Assembly (NCBI RefSeq): GCF_964204645.1
Contig: NC_134026.1
Location: forward strand, 11,620,450-11,684,449
DNA length: 64,000 bases
Reading direction: 5' to 3'
DNA from: Tubulanus polymorphus
Lineage: Eukaryota; Nemertea; Palaeonemertea; Tubulaniformes; Tubulanidae
Positions 47,040 through 56,989 of this stretch are shown here, in pieces. The translations under genes and the position numbers were made by a program. Numbering within the stretch: the stretch's first letter is position 1; each line of letters starts with the position of its first letter. The notes beneath the pieces were generated by a model. The model saw only the letters and a program-made list of their open reading frames with translations, ran no database searches and was not told where the DNA came from.

Positions 47040-47464
47040 CTAATTAGTGAATTTATGTGCTACAAATAATACAACTGTTCCACGTAAAATCCAAATAATT
47101 TCATATTTCTCCTGTTCATTACTTGGTGTATAATCTTCTGATAATTTAGGTTTATATAGATGTATTTTTTCATTATTTGTTACAGAATTATATAAATTCA
47201 TAGCTTCATCAACTGATTAGAAATCTCGGTGTGAAATTTTCTGATTATATAATTTTTTATTGATATAATCTATATAATTTTGTCTTTTTTCTCTATATTC
47301 TTCTGCTGCTTTATTATATTTTTCCAATGCTGAATTATGTCTTTTTTGTTTTCTAATAATGAGCCATTTTAATCAAAATGTTTGAATAAGTAACCCCCAC
47401 CTGTAAATGCTAAAGCGTTAACAATTGCCGATTCTATAATAGTTATAACTGCAGATGCCATTTA
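47040..47464 (-). pseudogene. virus-like membrane/helical protein, decayed (MASAVITIIE family)
   Basis: The ATG at 47,464 is preceded by a T-rich run and TAAATGG. The protein starts MASAVITIIESAIVNALAF, a hydrophobic N-terminus. It loses frame near 47,365, continues as YNKAAEEYREKRQNYIDYIN and VDEAMNLYNSV, and ends with a hydrophobic C-terminus (ILRGTVVLFVAHKF). Two membrane-type ends with a charged helix between recall small proteins seen next to PolB-type elements in other invertebrates. Function unknown. Confidence 0.5.
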
Positions 47465-47479
47465 TTTAATAAAAGAATT

Positions 47480-47697
47480 ACGCATTAATTGGAGGAATAT
47501 TTTTTTGTTTTTCCGAAAAATCAATTGTAAAATTAGATAAACTGCTAATGTTAATTTCAAAATATCATTTATATCAAATCTATCAACAGTAATATTTCCT
47601 ATTTTATATACCTTTTTAATAACATTGTATAACCAACAGTTCCCACTGATAACAATGCGCCATTACATAATCCATTTATTATCCACTTTTGATCCAT
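47480..47697 (-). pseudogene. virus-like small membrane protein, decayed (MDQKWIING)
   Basis: The ATG at 47,697 again has a T-run and TAAATGG. It reads MDQKWIINGLCNGALLSVGT, a frame break, then VDRFDINDILKLTLAVYLI. Roughly 75 residues with two hydrophobic segments. Not recognised by name. Confidence 0.4.
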
Positions 47698-47831
47698 TTA
47701 TTAAGAAAAAAAATACCATCTTCAAAATATTAAGATAATTTAGTTATTATCATTTCAACATTTCAACATATCATCGATATATATATATATAAATACAATA
47801 TTTATCATCGATAATTACATCTTCATTTAAT

Positions 47832-48017
47832 TCATGATATTCTAAAGATGTTAAAATCAGTTACTTTTTCTATATCATAATTTTCTATATGAAATGGTGC
47901 ATTGTTAAATGATTTACTTTTAATATCAGTTATCACATCAGTTAGTTTAATTGTCATTTCTTTACCAAGTCGAAAATCAAATCCAAAACATAAACTCGGT
48001 CCTACAGTTGTATTCAT
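47832..48017 (-). pseudogene. short virus-like ORF (MNTTVGPSLCFGFDF)
   Basis: 61 codons, starting MNTTVGPSLCFGFDFRLGKE and ending near TDFNIFRIS. Unlike its neighbours, it is uninterrupted. It keeps the low GC content and strand of the module and lies between two remnants, so it is probably part of a larger gene. Not recognised. Confidence 0.35.
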
Positions 48018-48042
48018 ATTTATTATTATGAAAAAATATTAT

Positions 48043-48300
48043 TTATTCTTTACATCTTACAACTAATTCATAAATAACAGGAAAATTATTTAAATCAATT
48101 AAATATCCATTATCATTTCTAATTTCTAACTTAATATTATTGACATTAGAGCAGTGTTCAGGCAATAACACAACACAAATACAGTTACCCTTGTCAACCA
48201 AAAGAAAAAAATTATCATCCAAAATAAGTGGTCAGGTGTAACTGAGATTATATATTTGTCCACATAAAAATTTAACTAATTCTTCTTAATTTATAAGATT
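48043..48300 (-). pseudogene. remnant of a virus-like gene upstream of MNTTVGP
   Basis: The minus strand reads LILDDNFFLLVDKGNCICVV, EHCSNVNNIKLEIRNDNGYL and NNFPVIYELVVRC to a TAA. This is the right-hand limit of the copy-2 structural module; beyond it lies the 3' end of the LINE. Function not recognised. Confidence 0.4.
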
Positions 48301-48310
48301 CATGATTTGT

Positions 48311-48599
48311 AAGTTCTAGAATCAACACATATTCTATATTCTTTTAATATCTTGCATTTATTTTATAGATTTTTACAATCAAATCAAAATAATAGATCAC
48401 TTTTTCATCTTTACTTTTATTACATCAAAAAGAGCTAATCATCATCAGTTACATCAGCAAGCGCCGCTGCGCCAAGATGTTGTGTACTTTATTTCTCCAC
48501 TGCTCGCGATCTGTAGTAACTTGTTTTAGGATTTCAATATCTGGTGTTCTATTGTTGAGGTTAACACCGATCATAGGGAGATCTTTTTAAGTGTTGACA
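48311..48599 (-). pseudogene. LINE 3' end and C-terminus of its ORF2
   Basis: The minus strand gives VTTDREQWRNKVHNILAQRR, the DRxxWR ending typical of LINE ORF2 C-termini, followed by a short AT-rich 3' region with GATGATGATTAG. Upstream coding continues on the other side of the 495-bp insertion. Confidence 0.65.
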
Positions 48600-49094
48600 G
48601 TGTAACCGGCTGGTTGTCGTATCGGCAGGCTGGCTGGGGAACTAGCATTTACACCAGCGGTACAGGATTCCATTCATCAGGAACAACAAGGCAGTTAAAC
48701 ATTATATGTACAATCTTTATTGTATCCCGGAATGAGAATGATTATCATAACTGTTCATAGTCTTTATATACAGAATCATGAGTGTGAGAACTAGGTGTCA
48801 GACAAGTTGTAGACATCAGGACTCACACCTAAGTGACATATTTGAGAGACACAAATTAATTAATGACGAGCACTGACTAGAGCTAATTACTTTGAATACA
48901 TATTGAGTAGTCTGACATGTTGATTACGATAAAGATATTGATACTATATTCATAAGTTATATTACATTATTAAAACTATAATTATTATTATTAAGCATTT
49001 CATGTAGTAAGAGATATGAAATATTATAAACCATTCGATATGAGATTGTAGATATACATGTATATGATTATAGAATATGCAACTTATATCAGGG
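48600..49094. mobile_element. 495-bp insertion in the LINE with 5-bp target duplication
   Basis: The LINE reading frame is interrupted between 48,599 and 49,095. TGACA flanks the insert on both sides (48,595-48,599 and 49,095-49,099), and the LINE frame joins again if the insert and one TGACA are removed. The insert starts GTGTAACCGGCTGG and ends TATATCAGGG, is AT-rich and encodes nothing. A 5-bp duplication fits a solo LTR, but the ends are not clean TG...CA. Confidence 0.6.
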
Positions 49095-49817
49095 TGACAA
49101 CAGCCAGGTTTTACGGGGTCGTCCTCTGGGTCTTTCAGTTGGTCTCAAGGACTCTCGTAGTGCTTTACGTACTGGTGTTTCAGATGGTAGGCGCATCAGA
49201 TGTCCAAGCCAAGTTAGTCGTCTTCTGGTTATGATTTCACTCCAGGGCACAGTATCCGTTATTTTACGCAGTTCTTTGTTGTTAATAATTTTCGGCCACG
49301 TTAGTCCTAGTATTCTTCTTAGCAGAGATCTCTGGAAAGAATCAATTTTGTTTTCTAGAGTTACGGTAAGAGTCCATAGTTCGCTGTTATACTGAAATAT
49401 ACTACTAAGATAGGCATTAAAAGTTTGGATTTTCGTTTCGATGCTAACTGTTCTACAATTTTAGAAATATCTTTTAGGGTGTTATCCGCGTTCAGAGTTA
49501 GATGTTTCTTTCTGTTGATGTCTGATTCCGTGTCCAATAAAGAGCTAAGTATTTTACACTTTTTTCAGTTTTCTTCACTCTCCCTTCATATGGTATGTTC
49601 TTCCGTTTTCGTCTCGTTGGTTTCTAGATCTCTAAGTTTTAAAATTGAAGGGACAGTTTGTTTAACATTATCAATTCTGTGTCTACACGTAGTTGCCCAA
49701 GTTAAATCATCAGCATAGGCTCTTTTTCAAAGAAATCTTCCGTTCCTCTAATATTGTAATTATGATCTCGTAGTTCTTTTGGGCAGGTGTCAGTTGTTGT
49801 CTTGCAGTAGCTATGAT
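49095..49817 (-). pseudogene. LINE ORF2, RT palm to C-terminal region
   Basis: The minus strand contains the RT catalytic motif YADDLTWATT (codons at 49,717-49,706 for YADD). Further down it has YNSELWTLT-like and SFQRSLLRRILGLTWPKI-like segments, then ITRRRLTWLGHLMRLP. This is the standard order after the RT domain in LINEs of the CR1/RTE-like range. Frame changes occur, so it is dead. The 5' half of the same LINE lies at 57,850-58,890 on the same strand, and the virus-like replication module sits between them. Confidence 0.7.
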
Positions 49818-49939
49818 AGTAATAGGGTATTAGTTGTTCTATACCAAAGGTCGAAGGGTCGAAAAATAAATTCTCGCACACTCGAATTTATTTTTCGACC
49901 CCTCAACCTTTGTTATAGAACAACTAATACCCTATTACT
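49818..49939. repeat. terminal hairpin of the virus-like replication module
   Basis: Two 56-bp arms (49,818-49,873 and 49,884-49,939) are inverted with only three mismatches around the 10-nt loop TCGCACACTC. The outer ends are AGT...ACT: AGTAATAGGGTATTAGTTG on the left, its complement on the right. It sits exactly where the LINE coding sequence stops, so it is read as one end of the inserted element. AGT/ACT ends are typical of Polinton inverted repeats. A hairpin of this kind could also serve as a protein-primed replication end. Confidence 0.75.
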
Positions 49940-49944
49940 TCTAT

Positions 49945-50265
49945 ATAATCACGAGTCTCATAAATTTACAAGCCTCAACACGTTGAGTATTGTTGATTCT
50001 AGATGGATGGTTCTAGAAAACTACATTAGCCAATCACAGTTGCGTATTACTCTAGCCAATCACAGTTGAGTATTCCCAGCCAATCACAGTTGAGTATTCC
50101 CTATTACTCTATCCAATCACAGTTCAGTATTAATCTATCCAATCACAGTTGAGTATTCCCTATTACACTAGCCAATCACAAGCCTCATAATTTACAAGCC
50201 TCAACACGCAGCTAAGTTTACCTCACTGTTGAGTAGTATAAATAGGCGGGACGCACACGTGGTGG
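49945..50265 (+). promoter_or_regulatory. promoter region: six CCAATCACA repeats and a TATA box
   Basis: CCAATCACA occurs at 50,030, 50,056, 50,080, 50,113, 50,139 and 50,172 within loose repeats of 24-33 bp that also carry GTTGAGTATT. TATAAATA follows at 50,237-50,244, giving an expected start of transcription near 50,265 and about 75 bp of leader before the ATG at 50,340. A second direct repeat, TTTACAAGCCTCAACACG, occurs at about 49,967 and 50,189. The layout (tandem CCAAT boxes, TATA, gene) is that of a strong RNA polymerase II promoter for the plus-strand genes. Confidence 0.65.
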
Positions 50266-50310
50266 GACTCATACGTGGCGGCGAGACGCGTTGAGAGGTA
50301 AGTGTTATGT

Positions 50311-50344
50311 TCAGTTTTAATAAAAAATTTGATATTAAAATGGA
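50311..50344 (+). promoter_or_regulatory. shared gene-start motif, copy 1
   Basis: The string TTTTAATAAAAAATTTGAT is followed by ATTAAAATGGA at the probable start codon (50,340). It recurs before the next gene (50,711-50,741) and, altered, before the HNH-type gene (54,197-54,230). Confidence 0.6.
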
Positions 50345-50696
50345 GAGTAGTAAACAAGTACACAGTGAGAACAACAAATCATTTCTAGATAGAATACAAG
50401 ATATCACAAATGCTAAATCTGTAGATTATAAATTTAAGAAGTTAAATGAATTAACAATTCATAAGAAATATTTAATTACAAATATTGATACAGTTACTAA
50501 CAAATATGGAGATAAATTAGTTATTCACTTAGAATATGAAGGATTAAAAGGAAATAAATATAAATTCAGAACATATTTACCAGATAGATTTCATAGATTA
50601 TCTAGTGAAGATTTAGAAGAATTATGTTCTGGTGATTTCTATTTCATATATAAGGGTAAGAATGAAAAAGGGCACCATGAAATAGATTTCGAATAA
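50340..50696 (+). CDS. small replication-module protein, 118 residues
   Basis: First gene after the promoter. The start is set at the ATG of MESSKQVHSENN at 50,340 because the shared motif ends there. An in-frame ATG at 50,307 would add FSFNKKFDIK, which is translated from the motif itself. The protein is uninterrupted, with KKYLITNIDTVTNKYGDKLV, GLKGNKYKFRTYLPDRF and a GDFYFIYKGKNEKGHHEI end. Beta-rich, charged and small, it could be a single-strand DNA-binding protein, but this is inference. A related C-terminal string occurs in a fragment at 59,106-59,230. Confidence 0.55.
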   Translation: MESSKQVHSENNKSFLDRIQDITNAKSVDYKFKKLNELTIHKKYLITNIDTVTNKYGDKLVIHLEYEGLKGNKYKFRTYLPDRFHRLSSEDLEELCSGDFYFIYKGKNEKGHHEIDFE

Positions 50697-50710
50697 AATA
50701 TGTAAAATCG

Positions 50711-50741
50711 ATTTTAATAAAAAATTGGATATTAAAATGGA
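50711..50741 (+). promoter_or_regulatory. shared gene-start motif, copy 2
   Basis: ATTTTAATAAAAAATTGGAT then ATTAAAATGGA, with the ATG at 50,737. The AATAAA within the motif could also serve as the poly(A) signal of the preceding gene. Confidence 0.6.
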
Positions 50742-52116
50742 AGCAAATAAGTACTACTGTTCAACATGTAAAATTGATATAGATAAATCTCAAAAAGCAA
50801 GACACAATAAAACTAAAACACATTTAGAGAATAAATTGAAATTAGAATATAAAGATGATATATTAGAAAGTGAATTAGAGGAATTGAAGAATGAAAAAGA
50901 AATATATAAATGTGATACGTGTAATCAATCATTCAGCGACAAAAGATATTATAAAGAACATTTAAAATCTAAAAGTCATATTAGAAATATGAATAATGAT
51001 ATTTTAGGTGAAGATTATTTTGATAATGATAATGATAAGAAACAGAAGACAATTAAAAGAATAAAAAATAAAATAAACCATAAAAGACCATACATGGAAG
51101 ATGTTAGAAATTATATTAATTCATTAGATAATAAAAAAGATATAGAAATAATCGAAGCATTCAAAAGTGATATTGGACCAGCTGCAATTGAATTTAAATT
51201 TCATAAAGGCAAAACATTAGAAGAAAATAAAAAGGATTTAAAAAATATGAAAAATATTATAAGAATAATTACTGATGTTGAATACCCTAAAATTAGTATA
51301 TCTTCTAAAGTTAAATTTATAAAATCTGAAGATAAACCAATATATAATATAAATTCTCATTCACAACATAATATATCTAAACAACATATAAATGATAGAT
51401 TGAATAAATGTTATAATGAAATAAAAAGTAAAATAGAAGAGAAATATTTTGAAGGATCAGGTTTTATATTTGATGAAATAATATTTATGACTTTACATGT
51501 TTATAACACAAAATATAGTAAGTTAACTAAATCAAAACCAATTGATGAAAATAATATATCATATTATAAAGATGATAATATAAATGGATCAAGTTATAAC
51601 AAATTACCATTTAAAACTAATGCTGTAATAAATGTACAAAATGAAGATGATAAATGTTTTCTATGGTCAATAATTAGTTGCTTACATCCAACAGAAGATA
51701 TTACTCATAGCTTTAGATTAAAAAATTATAAACCATTTGAACATAATTATAGGATAGATAATTATCCTGTTAGAATTAAAAATATCCCAAAAATAGAAAG
51801 AGATAATAATATAAAGATAAATGTGTTTGATTTAGTCAAATTACCAAAATCAAAAGGTAACAATATTAAACATTATACATTAGAACCTTTATACCTATCA
51901 AAAGATTATGATTCAAATGATGTTATAGATATATTATATTATGAGAATCATTATATGTGGATTAAAAGAATTGATTTATTTTTCAAATCAGAAAATGATT
52001 TTGATAATAAAATATATCTATGTAGAAAATGTATAACTAAATTCAGAACCGAAAGTGCATTATTAAATCATAAACAATTATGTGATAATCATGATTATTG
52101 TAAAATAGTAAAATAG
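50737..52116 (+). CDS. zinc-finger/N-terminal protein of the PolB element, 459 residues
   Basis: Starts MEANKYYCSTCKIDIDKSQ. Two C2H2-type fingers lie near the N-terminus (YYCSTC...H...H and YKCDTCNQSFSDKRYYKEH). A third cysteine-rich segment, YLCRKCITKFRTESALLNH, is at the C-terminus. In the last third, INVQNEDDKCFLWSIISCLH and ILYYENHYMWIKRIDLF form a block that usually precedes the polymerase in large protein-primed PolB genes of animal elements. This frame is therefore probably the N-terminal half of one long polymerase polyprotein, and the TAG at 52,114-52,116 plus a frame change may be damage. No other stop occurs in the 459 codons. Confidence 0.65.
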   Translation: MEANKYYCSTCKIDIDKSQKARHNKTKTHLENKLKLEYKDDILESELEELKNEKEIYKCDTCNQSFSDKRYYKEHLKSKSHIRNMNNDILGEDYFDNDNDKKQKTIKRIKNKINHKRPYMEDVRNYINSLDNKKDIEIIEAFKSDIGPAAIEFKFHKGKTLEENKKDLKNMKNIIRIITDVEYPKISISSKVKFIKSEDKPIYNINSHSQHNISKQHINDRLNKCYNEIKSKIEEKYFEGSGFIFDEIIFMTLHVYNTKYSKLTKSKPIDENNISYYKDDNINGSSYNKLPFKTNAVINVQNEDDKCFLWSIISCLHPTEDITHSFRLKNYKPFEHNYRIDNYPVRIKNIPKIERDNNIKINVFDLVKLPKSKGNNIKHYTLEPLYLSKDYDSNDVIDILYYENHYMWIKRIDLFFKSENDFDNKIYLCRKCITKFRTESALLNHKQLCDNHDYCKIVK

Positions 52117-54196
52117 CTCATTTATTTATCAAGCAACTGTGCCATAAAATAGAAGAAATCAATAATGATATTGAAAGAGTAAATTCATATAGATCAAAAG
52201 ATAAAATACCAACATATAAATTTAAAATGTTAGCTAAAACATCTGAGAATTATATATCTTTCCAATTTGGGTGTCTAAGATTTATAGATTCATATAGGTC
52301 TCTAGGTAGTTCATTAGATAATTTATCAAAATCATTGGTTGATGATGAATTAAAAATATTGAAACAACATTATCCAAATAATGATGATTTTCAATTAATT
52401 AGATATAAATGAGCAAATCCATATTCATTTTATAAATCACATAATGATTTCAATATAACTGAATTTTTAAAAGAACAATTCTATGATGAATTAAAAAAAT
52501 GAATGTGTTAAAGATGAAGTATATAATAGAACATTGAATATTTGGAATCATTTTGGAATGAAAAATCATGGACAATTAGTAGATTTATATTTAAAATCAG
52601 ATGTATTATTACTAACTGATATATTTGAAAGGTTTACAGATGTAAATCTAAAATATTTTAATATTGATCCATGCCATTGTTATTCTAGTCAAGGTTTAAC
52701 TTGGGATTGTGGTTTAAAATTTACAGATATAAAAATGGATTTGTTAACAAATATAGATCAATTATTATTATTTGAAAAATCTATAAGAGGAGGAGTTTCA
52801 GGTGTATTAGGTGATAGATATTTCAATGTAAATGATAACTCTGGATATAAGTTATTATATATAGATGCAAATAATCTTTATGGTTGGGCAATGATGGAAC
52901 CTCAACCTTATGGAGTATTGAAATAACTGAAGTTTTACAAAATGAAAATAATGATAAATTTGATTGGAAGAAAAGAATTCTAGATATTGCAGATGATTCA
53001 GAGACTGGTTACTTCTTTGTTGTAGATTTAGAATATCCTGAAGATAAGAAATTTAAATCTAGAAATCTAGCTTACTGTCCCGAACATAAAACTGTAACAC
53101 ATGAAGAATTATCAAATTACCAAAAAAGAATTAAACCTGAAAATCATATTCATACAGAAAAGTTAATGGTAACTCAAGAAGATAAATATAATTATGTAGT
53201 ACATTATAGAATGTTGAAGTTTTATTTGAATCAAGGAATGGTTCTAAAAAAGTACATAGATATATTTCATTCAGTCAATCTAAATGGTTGGAAAAATATA
53301 TAGATTTTAACACCAAACAGAGAACTAAAGCTAAAACTGATTTTGAGAAAGATATCTTCAAGTTAATGAATAATGCATTCTATGGTAAGACTTGTGAAAA
53401 TATCAGGAATAGAAATGATATTGAGTTAGTTAGTAATGGTAAAAGAATTAGACATTTACAAACATATCCTAAATTTATTGGTAATAGAATATTTGATAAA
53501 AATTTAGCTGCAGTTAAAATGAAGAGAACTTCTATGAAATTTAATAAACCAATTAATGTTGGTGCTTCAGTTTTAGAAATATCAAAAATATTGATGTATG
53601 AATTCTATTATAACGCATTACAACCTCATTTTGGAGAAAAACGTATTGAAATTCTATACTTTGATACTGACAGTTACATATTAGAGATAAAAACTAATAA
53701 CATACCAGATGATTTAAAAACATGAAAACATCATTTTGATTTTAGTAATTATCCAAAAGATCAAGAATTGTTCAGCAATGATAATAAAAAAGTGCCCGGT
53801 AAATTCAAAGATGAATTAGGTGGTGAAGAAATGATAGAATTTATAGGTATTAGATCTAAAATGTATTCATATAAAGCCAAAACTCATGAAGCTAAAAAGT
53901 TAAAAGGAATTACCAAAAGTGTTGTTGAAAAGAATATTCATTTCAAAGATTACATCAATTGTATATTTAATGAAGAAGTTAGAAAACATAAGATGAAATG
54001 TTTAAGATCTGAGTACCACGAGATGTTTATTGAAGAAATTGAAAAGGTAAGTTTAAACCCATTTGATGATAAAAGATATATTTTAGATGATGGTATACAC
54101 ACAGTTGCTTATGGTTGCAATGTAGAAGAATATCTAAAATTTAAAAGAGAAGAAGAGAAAGAAAAGGAAATAATGAACAGGATTATAACGTGTTAA
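52117..54196 (+). pseudogene. protein-primed family B DNA polymerase, frameshifted
   Basis: A DNA_pol_B_2 type polymerase is readable across several frames. The exonuclease-side segment NYISFQFGCLRFIDS is near 52,250. Motif A (YIDANNLYGWAM) is near 52,860-52,890, motif B (KLMNNAFYGKTCENI) near 53,360-53,400, and motif C (YFDTDSYIL) near 53,658-53,685. A C-terminal PGKFKDELGG segment follows near 53,800. All three catalytic motifs are kept. In-frame TGA codons interrupt at about 52,410, 52,499 and 53,723, and frame changes lie near 52,120, 52,498, 52,915 and 53,265, so this copy cannot make an enzyme. Long PolB genes of this type belong to Polintons, adintoviruses and related elements that replicate from a terminal protein. 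Confidence 0.85.
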
Positions 54197-54230
54197 TTCA
54201 GTTTTAATAAAAATATATATTATAAGTGGA
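54197..54230 (+). promoter_or_regulatory. shared gene-start motif, copy 3 (start codon changed to GTG)
   Basis: CAGTTTTAATAAAAATATAT leads to ATTATAAGTGGAGCC. The position matching ATGGA in the other two copies reads GTGGA, so the start codon was probably lost. Confidence 0.5.
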
Positions 54231-54652
54231 GCCGGAACAGTCACAAACTATCAATAATACTGGGGTTATAAATATTCACCATAAGAAATGTTCAAAATGT
54301 GAATTAGATCATTATCAGAATATTATAATGATAAAAAGACTAAAGATGGTAAAGGTTATTATTGCAAAAATTGTCGTCCACTATATAATAAACAATATTA
54401 CAAAAATAGTCCAGAATATTATATGGATAATATTGAAAAATTCAAAGTTAAAAATAAACAATGGAGAGAAAATCACCCAGATTATATAACAGAATATATG
54501 AGAGAATGGAGGGATAATAATAGAGAATATTATAAAGCGTATAGTAAAAATTATCAAAAAGAAAGATATCAAACAAATTTTAATTTTAAATTGAAACAAT
54601 GTTTGAGAATTAGATTATCAAAATTATTCAGTAAAGATAAACACTCAGTTAC
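54226..54652 (+). pseudogene. zinc/HNH-type protein, 5' part, interrupted by transposon
   Basis: The first frame has CSKC (about 54,286-54,300). After a frameshift near 54,305-54,320, the second frame gives YYCKNC (near 54,364) and a long charged helix (NKQWRENHPDYITEYMREW). Paired CxxC motifs followed by a helical linker are the usual N-terminus of virus and phage HNH-type proteins. Coding is cut at 54,652 by the Mutator-like insertion and resumes at 56,999. Damage: start codon changed, one frameshift, one insertion. Confidence 0.6.
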
Positions 54653-56989
54653 CGGTTCCTGAACTTCGCTGAAAAAGCTGAAACACTGAAAAGCTGAAAC
54701 GCTGAAATAAAAACGCTGAAATTTCAGGGAATTTCCGAAAAACGCCGAAATTTCAGGGAATTCCCGAAAAACGCTGAAATCGTGCTAGGTACCGACAATA
54801 CACGTTTTGAAATTTTTTCCGGGCCGGTGTCCGCTGACGAGTCCTGAACCGTGTTTTATGCTCTACCTTCGGTTACAGAGACATGCCTTAAGGTCGTCGT
54901 CATGATCGACTTGATCGATTGCGGATTGCGTGGATTGTTAGATGTGTTTTTTACCATAGTTTTATGAAGTTATCACTTCATTTGAATAAATTCTTAATCA
55001 CAGTAATATTAATTCACAATATTTTTTCTTATGTTTGGTGATTTCTTGCAACTTATCATTGCCAAGTCTCATACAAGTAGTAGCTGAATGAAAGTACAGT
55101 TAGGCTGAACCTGATAACCCAAATTAAGTGCTAGCATGGAACTAATGATTATTTTGATTCTATTTTCGGTGTCATTGAAATTCGTTAAGAAAGGTTCAAC
55201 CGTCATAGTATACTGTACTTAGCTACAATTGGGTGCCATATTTCTACAATTAGGAAGGAATCTTTAAGTGTCTTTGTTCCCGGGTAGGGTACGGGGTAAA
55301 ACCTGGTTCACTTTCTCTTTCGACTTGCCGGAGACTACTATCTGCAATGCATTGCATGCTTTGATGTGTCTTGCCTATAGGAGTCGAACGATATTTTTTT
55401 CCCATACACAGGCTTGGCTTTAGTGTAGATGAAGGCTAGGCACTGCACATTGTGGATTGACTGGAACTCTTAACTCACAAAATTAAACGAGTCAACAAGA
55501 AAGATCCAATAATTGGACATTTGTCTAACTATATTATTTAACAGCTTGAAATAAAACATAACACATTCTGCAAGAGTATACAAAGGAAATCAGTTCTTAC
55601 ATTATATCAGAATCAATAGTTCGCTTAACTCTGGCTAGAATTCTGGTTCCATTGCTTCATATTCTAATGAAATCCACTAGTATACCTTAGAATATCGCTT
55701 AGCTTAAGACTAAAAATTTGGTACCAGGAAACAGGGAAGAAAAGTGGGTGTACTGTACATCCGCAATTGACTTATTTCTCTCAGGTTGAATCAAGTTATT
55801 ATTGAAATAGCATTCGAATAGCCATTTTATTTTTAAAAATTGTGTCGTTCAGCTATCCTGCTGCAAATTTCGCAGTTGAAGTTTACTGGTGCCATCTGAT
55901 TTCTCAGTATCTAAAAAAATTTGCACATTCTAAGCCTGAATCTAAAAATAGAAAAAGGTGCATTTTAGTCGGATATAAAAGAATAGTGGCTAATGCACCC
56001 TGGACTATATAGCCTATGGGGTGGGCCTAGTTTGAAAGCACTGAGGTCCGAGAGAACAGCACTTAGTAAATAAATACTGAAATAAAACTTACAAAACACC
56101 CAGTACTTGAGATGATGTACTTGACAAGAAGTGTCACCAGCTAAGCAAATCAACTTTGTCTATGACTCCTCCTTTTATAGATTCAGTAGTAGTCTAAAAA
56201 TAAGAATCGGTACATTTTTCTAACAGTTGGTATGTCATTTCTTCAAAAAACACTAATTATTATCACGCCACAGCAAATAAATTATTCACAGTTGTTGAAT
56301 GGTTAGCCCGATTTAGATTAATTGGTTGACGCTAATCAGTATGACCCATACGTAGGGGCCTACTGCATGCCATTGGCGTCAATCCATTCCATTCCATTCC
56401 ACAGTGAATTAAAAAGAAATTTAGTTAGATCCCTTTTGTCCAAAAGCTGCATCATTTATATAACTAGCTGTCAAATTTAATTTACCTCCTTCATAGAATA
56501 CCATAGTGACATAGTCCGTCGCCCATCAACGTGTTGACAAAAGAAAAGTTGCTGCATGTTTTATACATGAACGTTCAAATAAGATATTTTGCGTCTTGCA
56601 GGGAATATTGAGCATAGTGTTTAAGTTGGCTTGCACGGTTTGTGAATGGGTTTTCCTCATTATGCTGCCTGTATGCATTAAAAATCCGGATTTCAAGCGA
56701 ATTAATTTGTCCAACAAGTGGCCCTCTAGAAGTATACTCCACACATACTGTCCATGCATGTCTCTGTAACCGAAGGTAGAGACTAAAACATGGTTCAGGA
56801 CTCGGCAGCGGACACCGGCCCGGAAAATATTTCAAAACGTGTATTGTTGGTACCTAGCACGATTTCAGCGTTTTTCGGGAATTCCCTGAAATTTCGGCGT
56901 TTTTCGGAAATTCCCTGAAATTTCAGCGTTTTTATTTCAGGGTTTCAGCGTTTCAGTGATTCAGCTTTTTCAGCGAAGTTCAGGAACCG
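54653..56989. mobile_element. 2,337-bp Mutator-like fold-back element
   Basis: The 234-bp inverted termini (54,653-54,886 and 56,756-56,989) begin CGGTTCCTGAACTTCGCTG and are highly similar. They contain short tandem AACGCTGAAATTTCAGGGAAT units. The element is flanked by a 9-bp direct repeat, CTCAGTTAC (54,644-54,652 and 56,990-56,998). Long inverted termini plus a 9-bp target duplication are the mark of Mutator-like elements (MULEs). The interior has no credible transposase, so it is non-autonomous. Confidence 0.85.

Noticed and set aside
52117-53725. Non-standard genetic code (TGA as Trp) in the PolB element
   Set aside because: TGG is used for Trp in the same gene, frameshifts also occur, and one TGA in the structural copy replaces a Leu position. 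Decay explains it better.
54830-54856. CTGACGAGTCC string resembling a hammerhead core
   Set aside because: It lies in the MULE inverted terminus, without the GAAA part or a closing stem.
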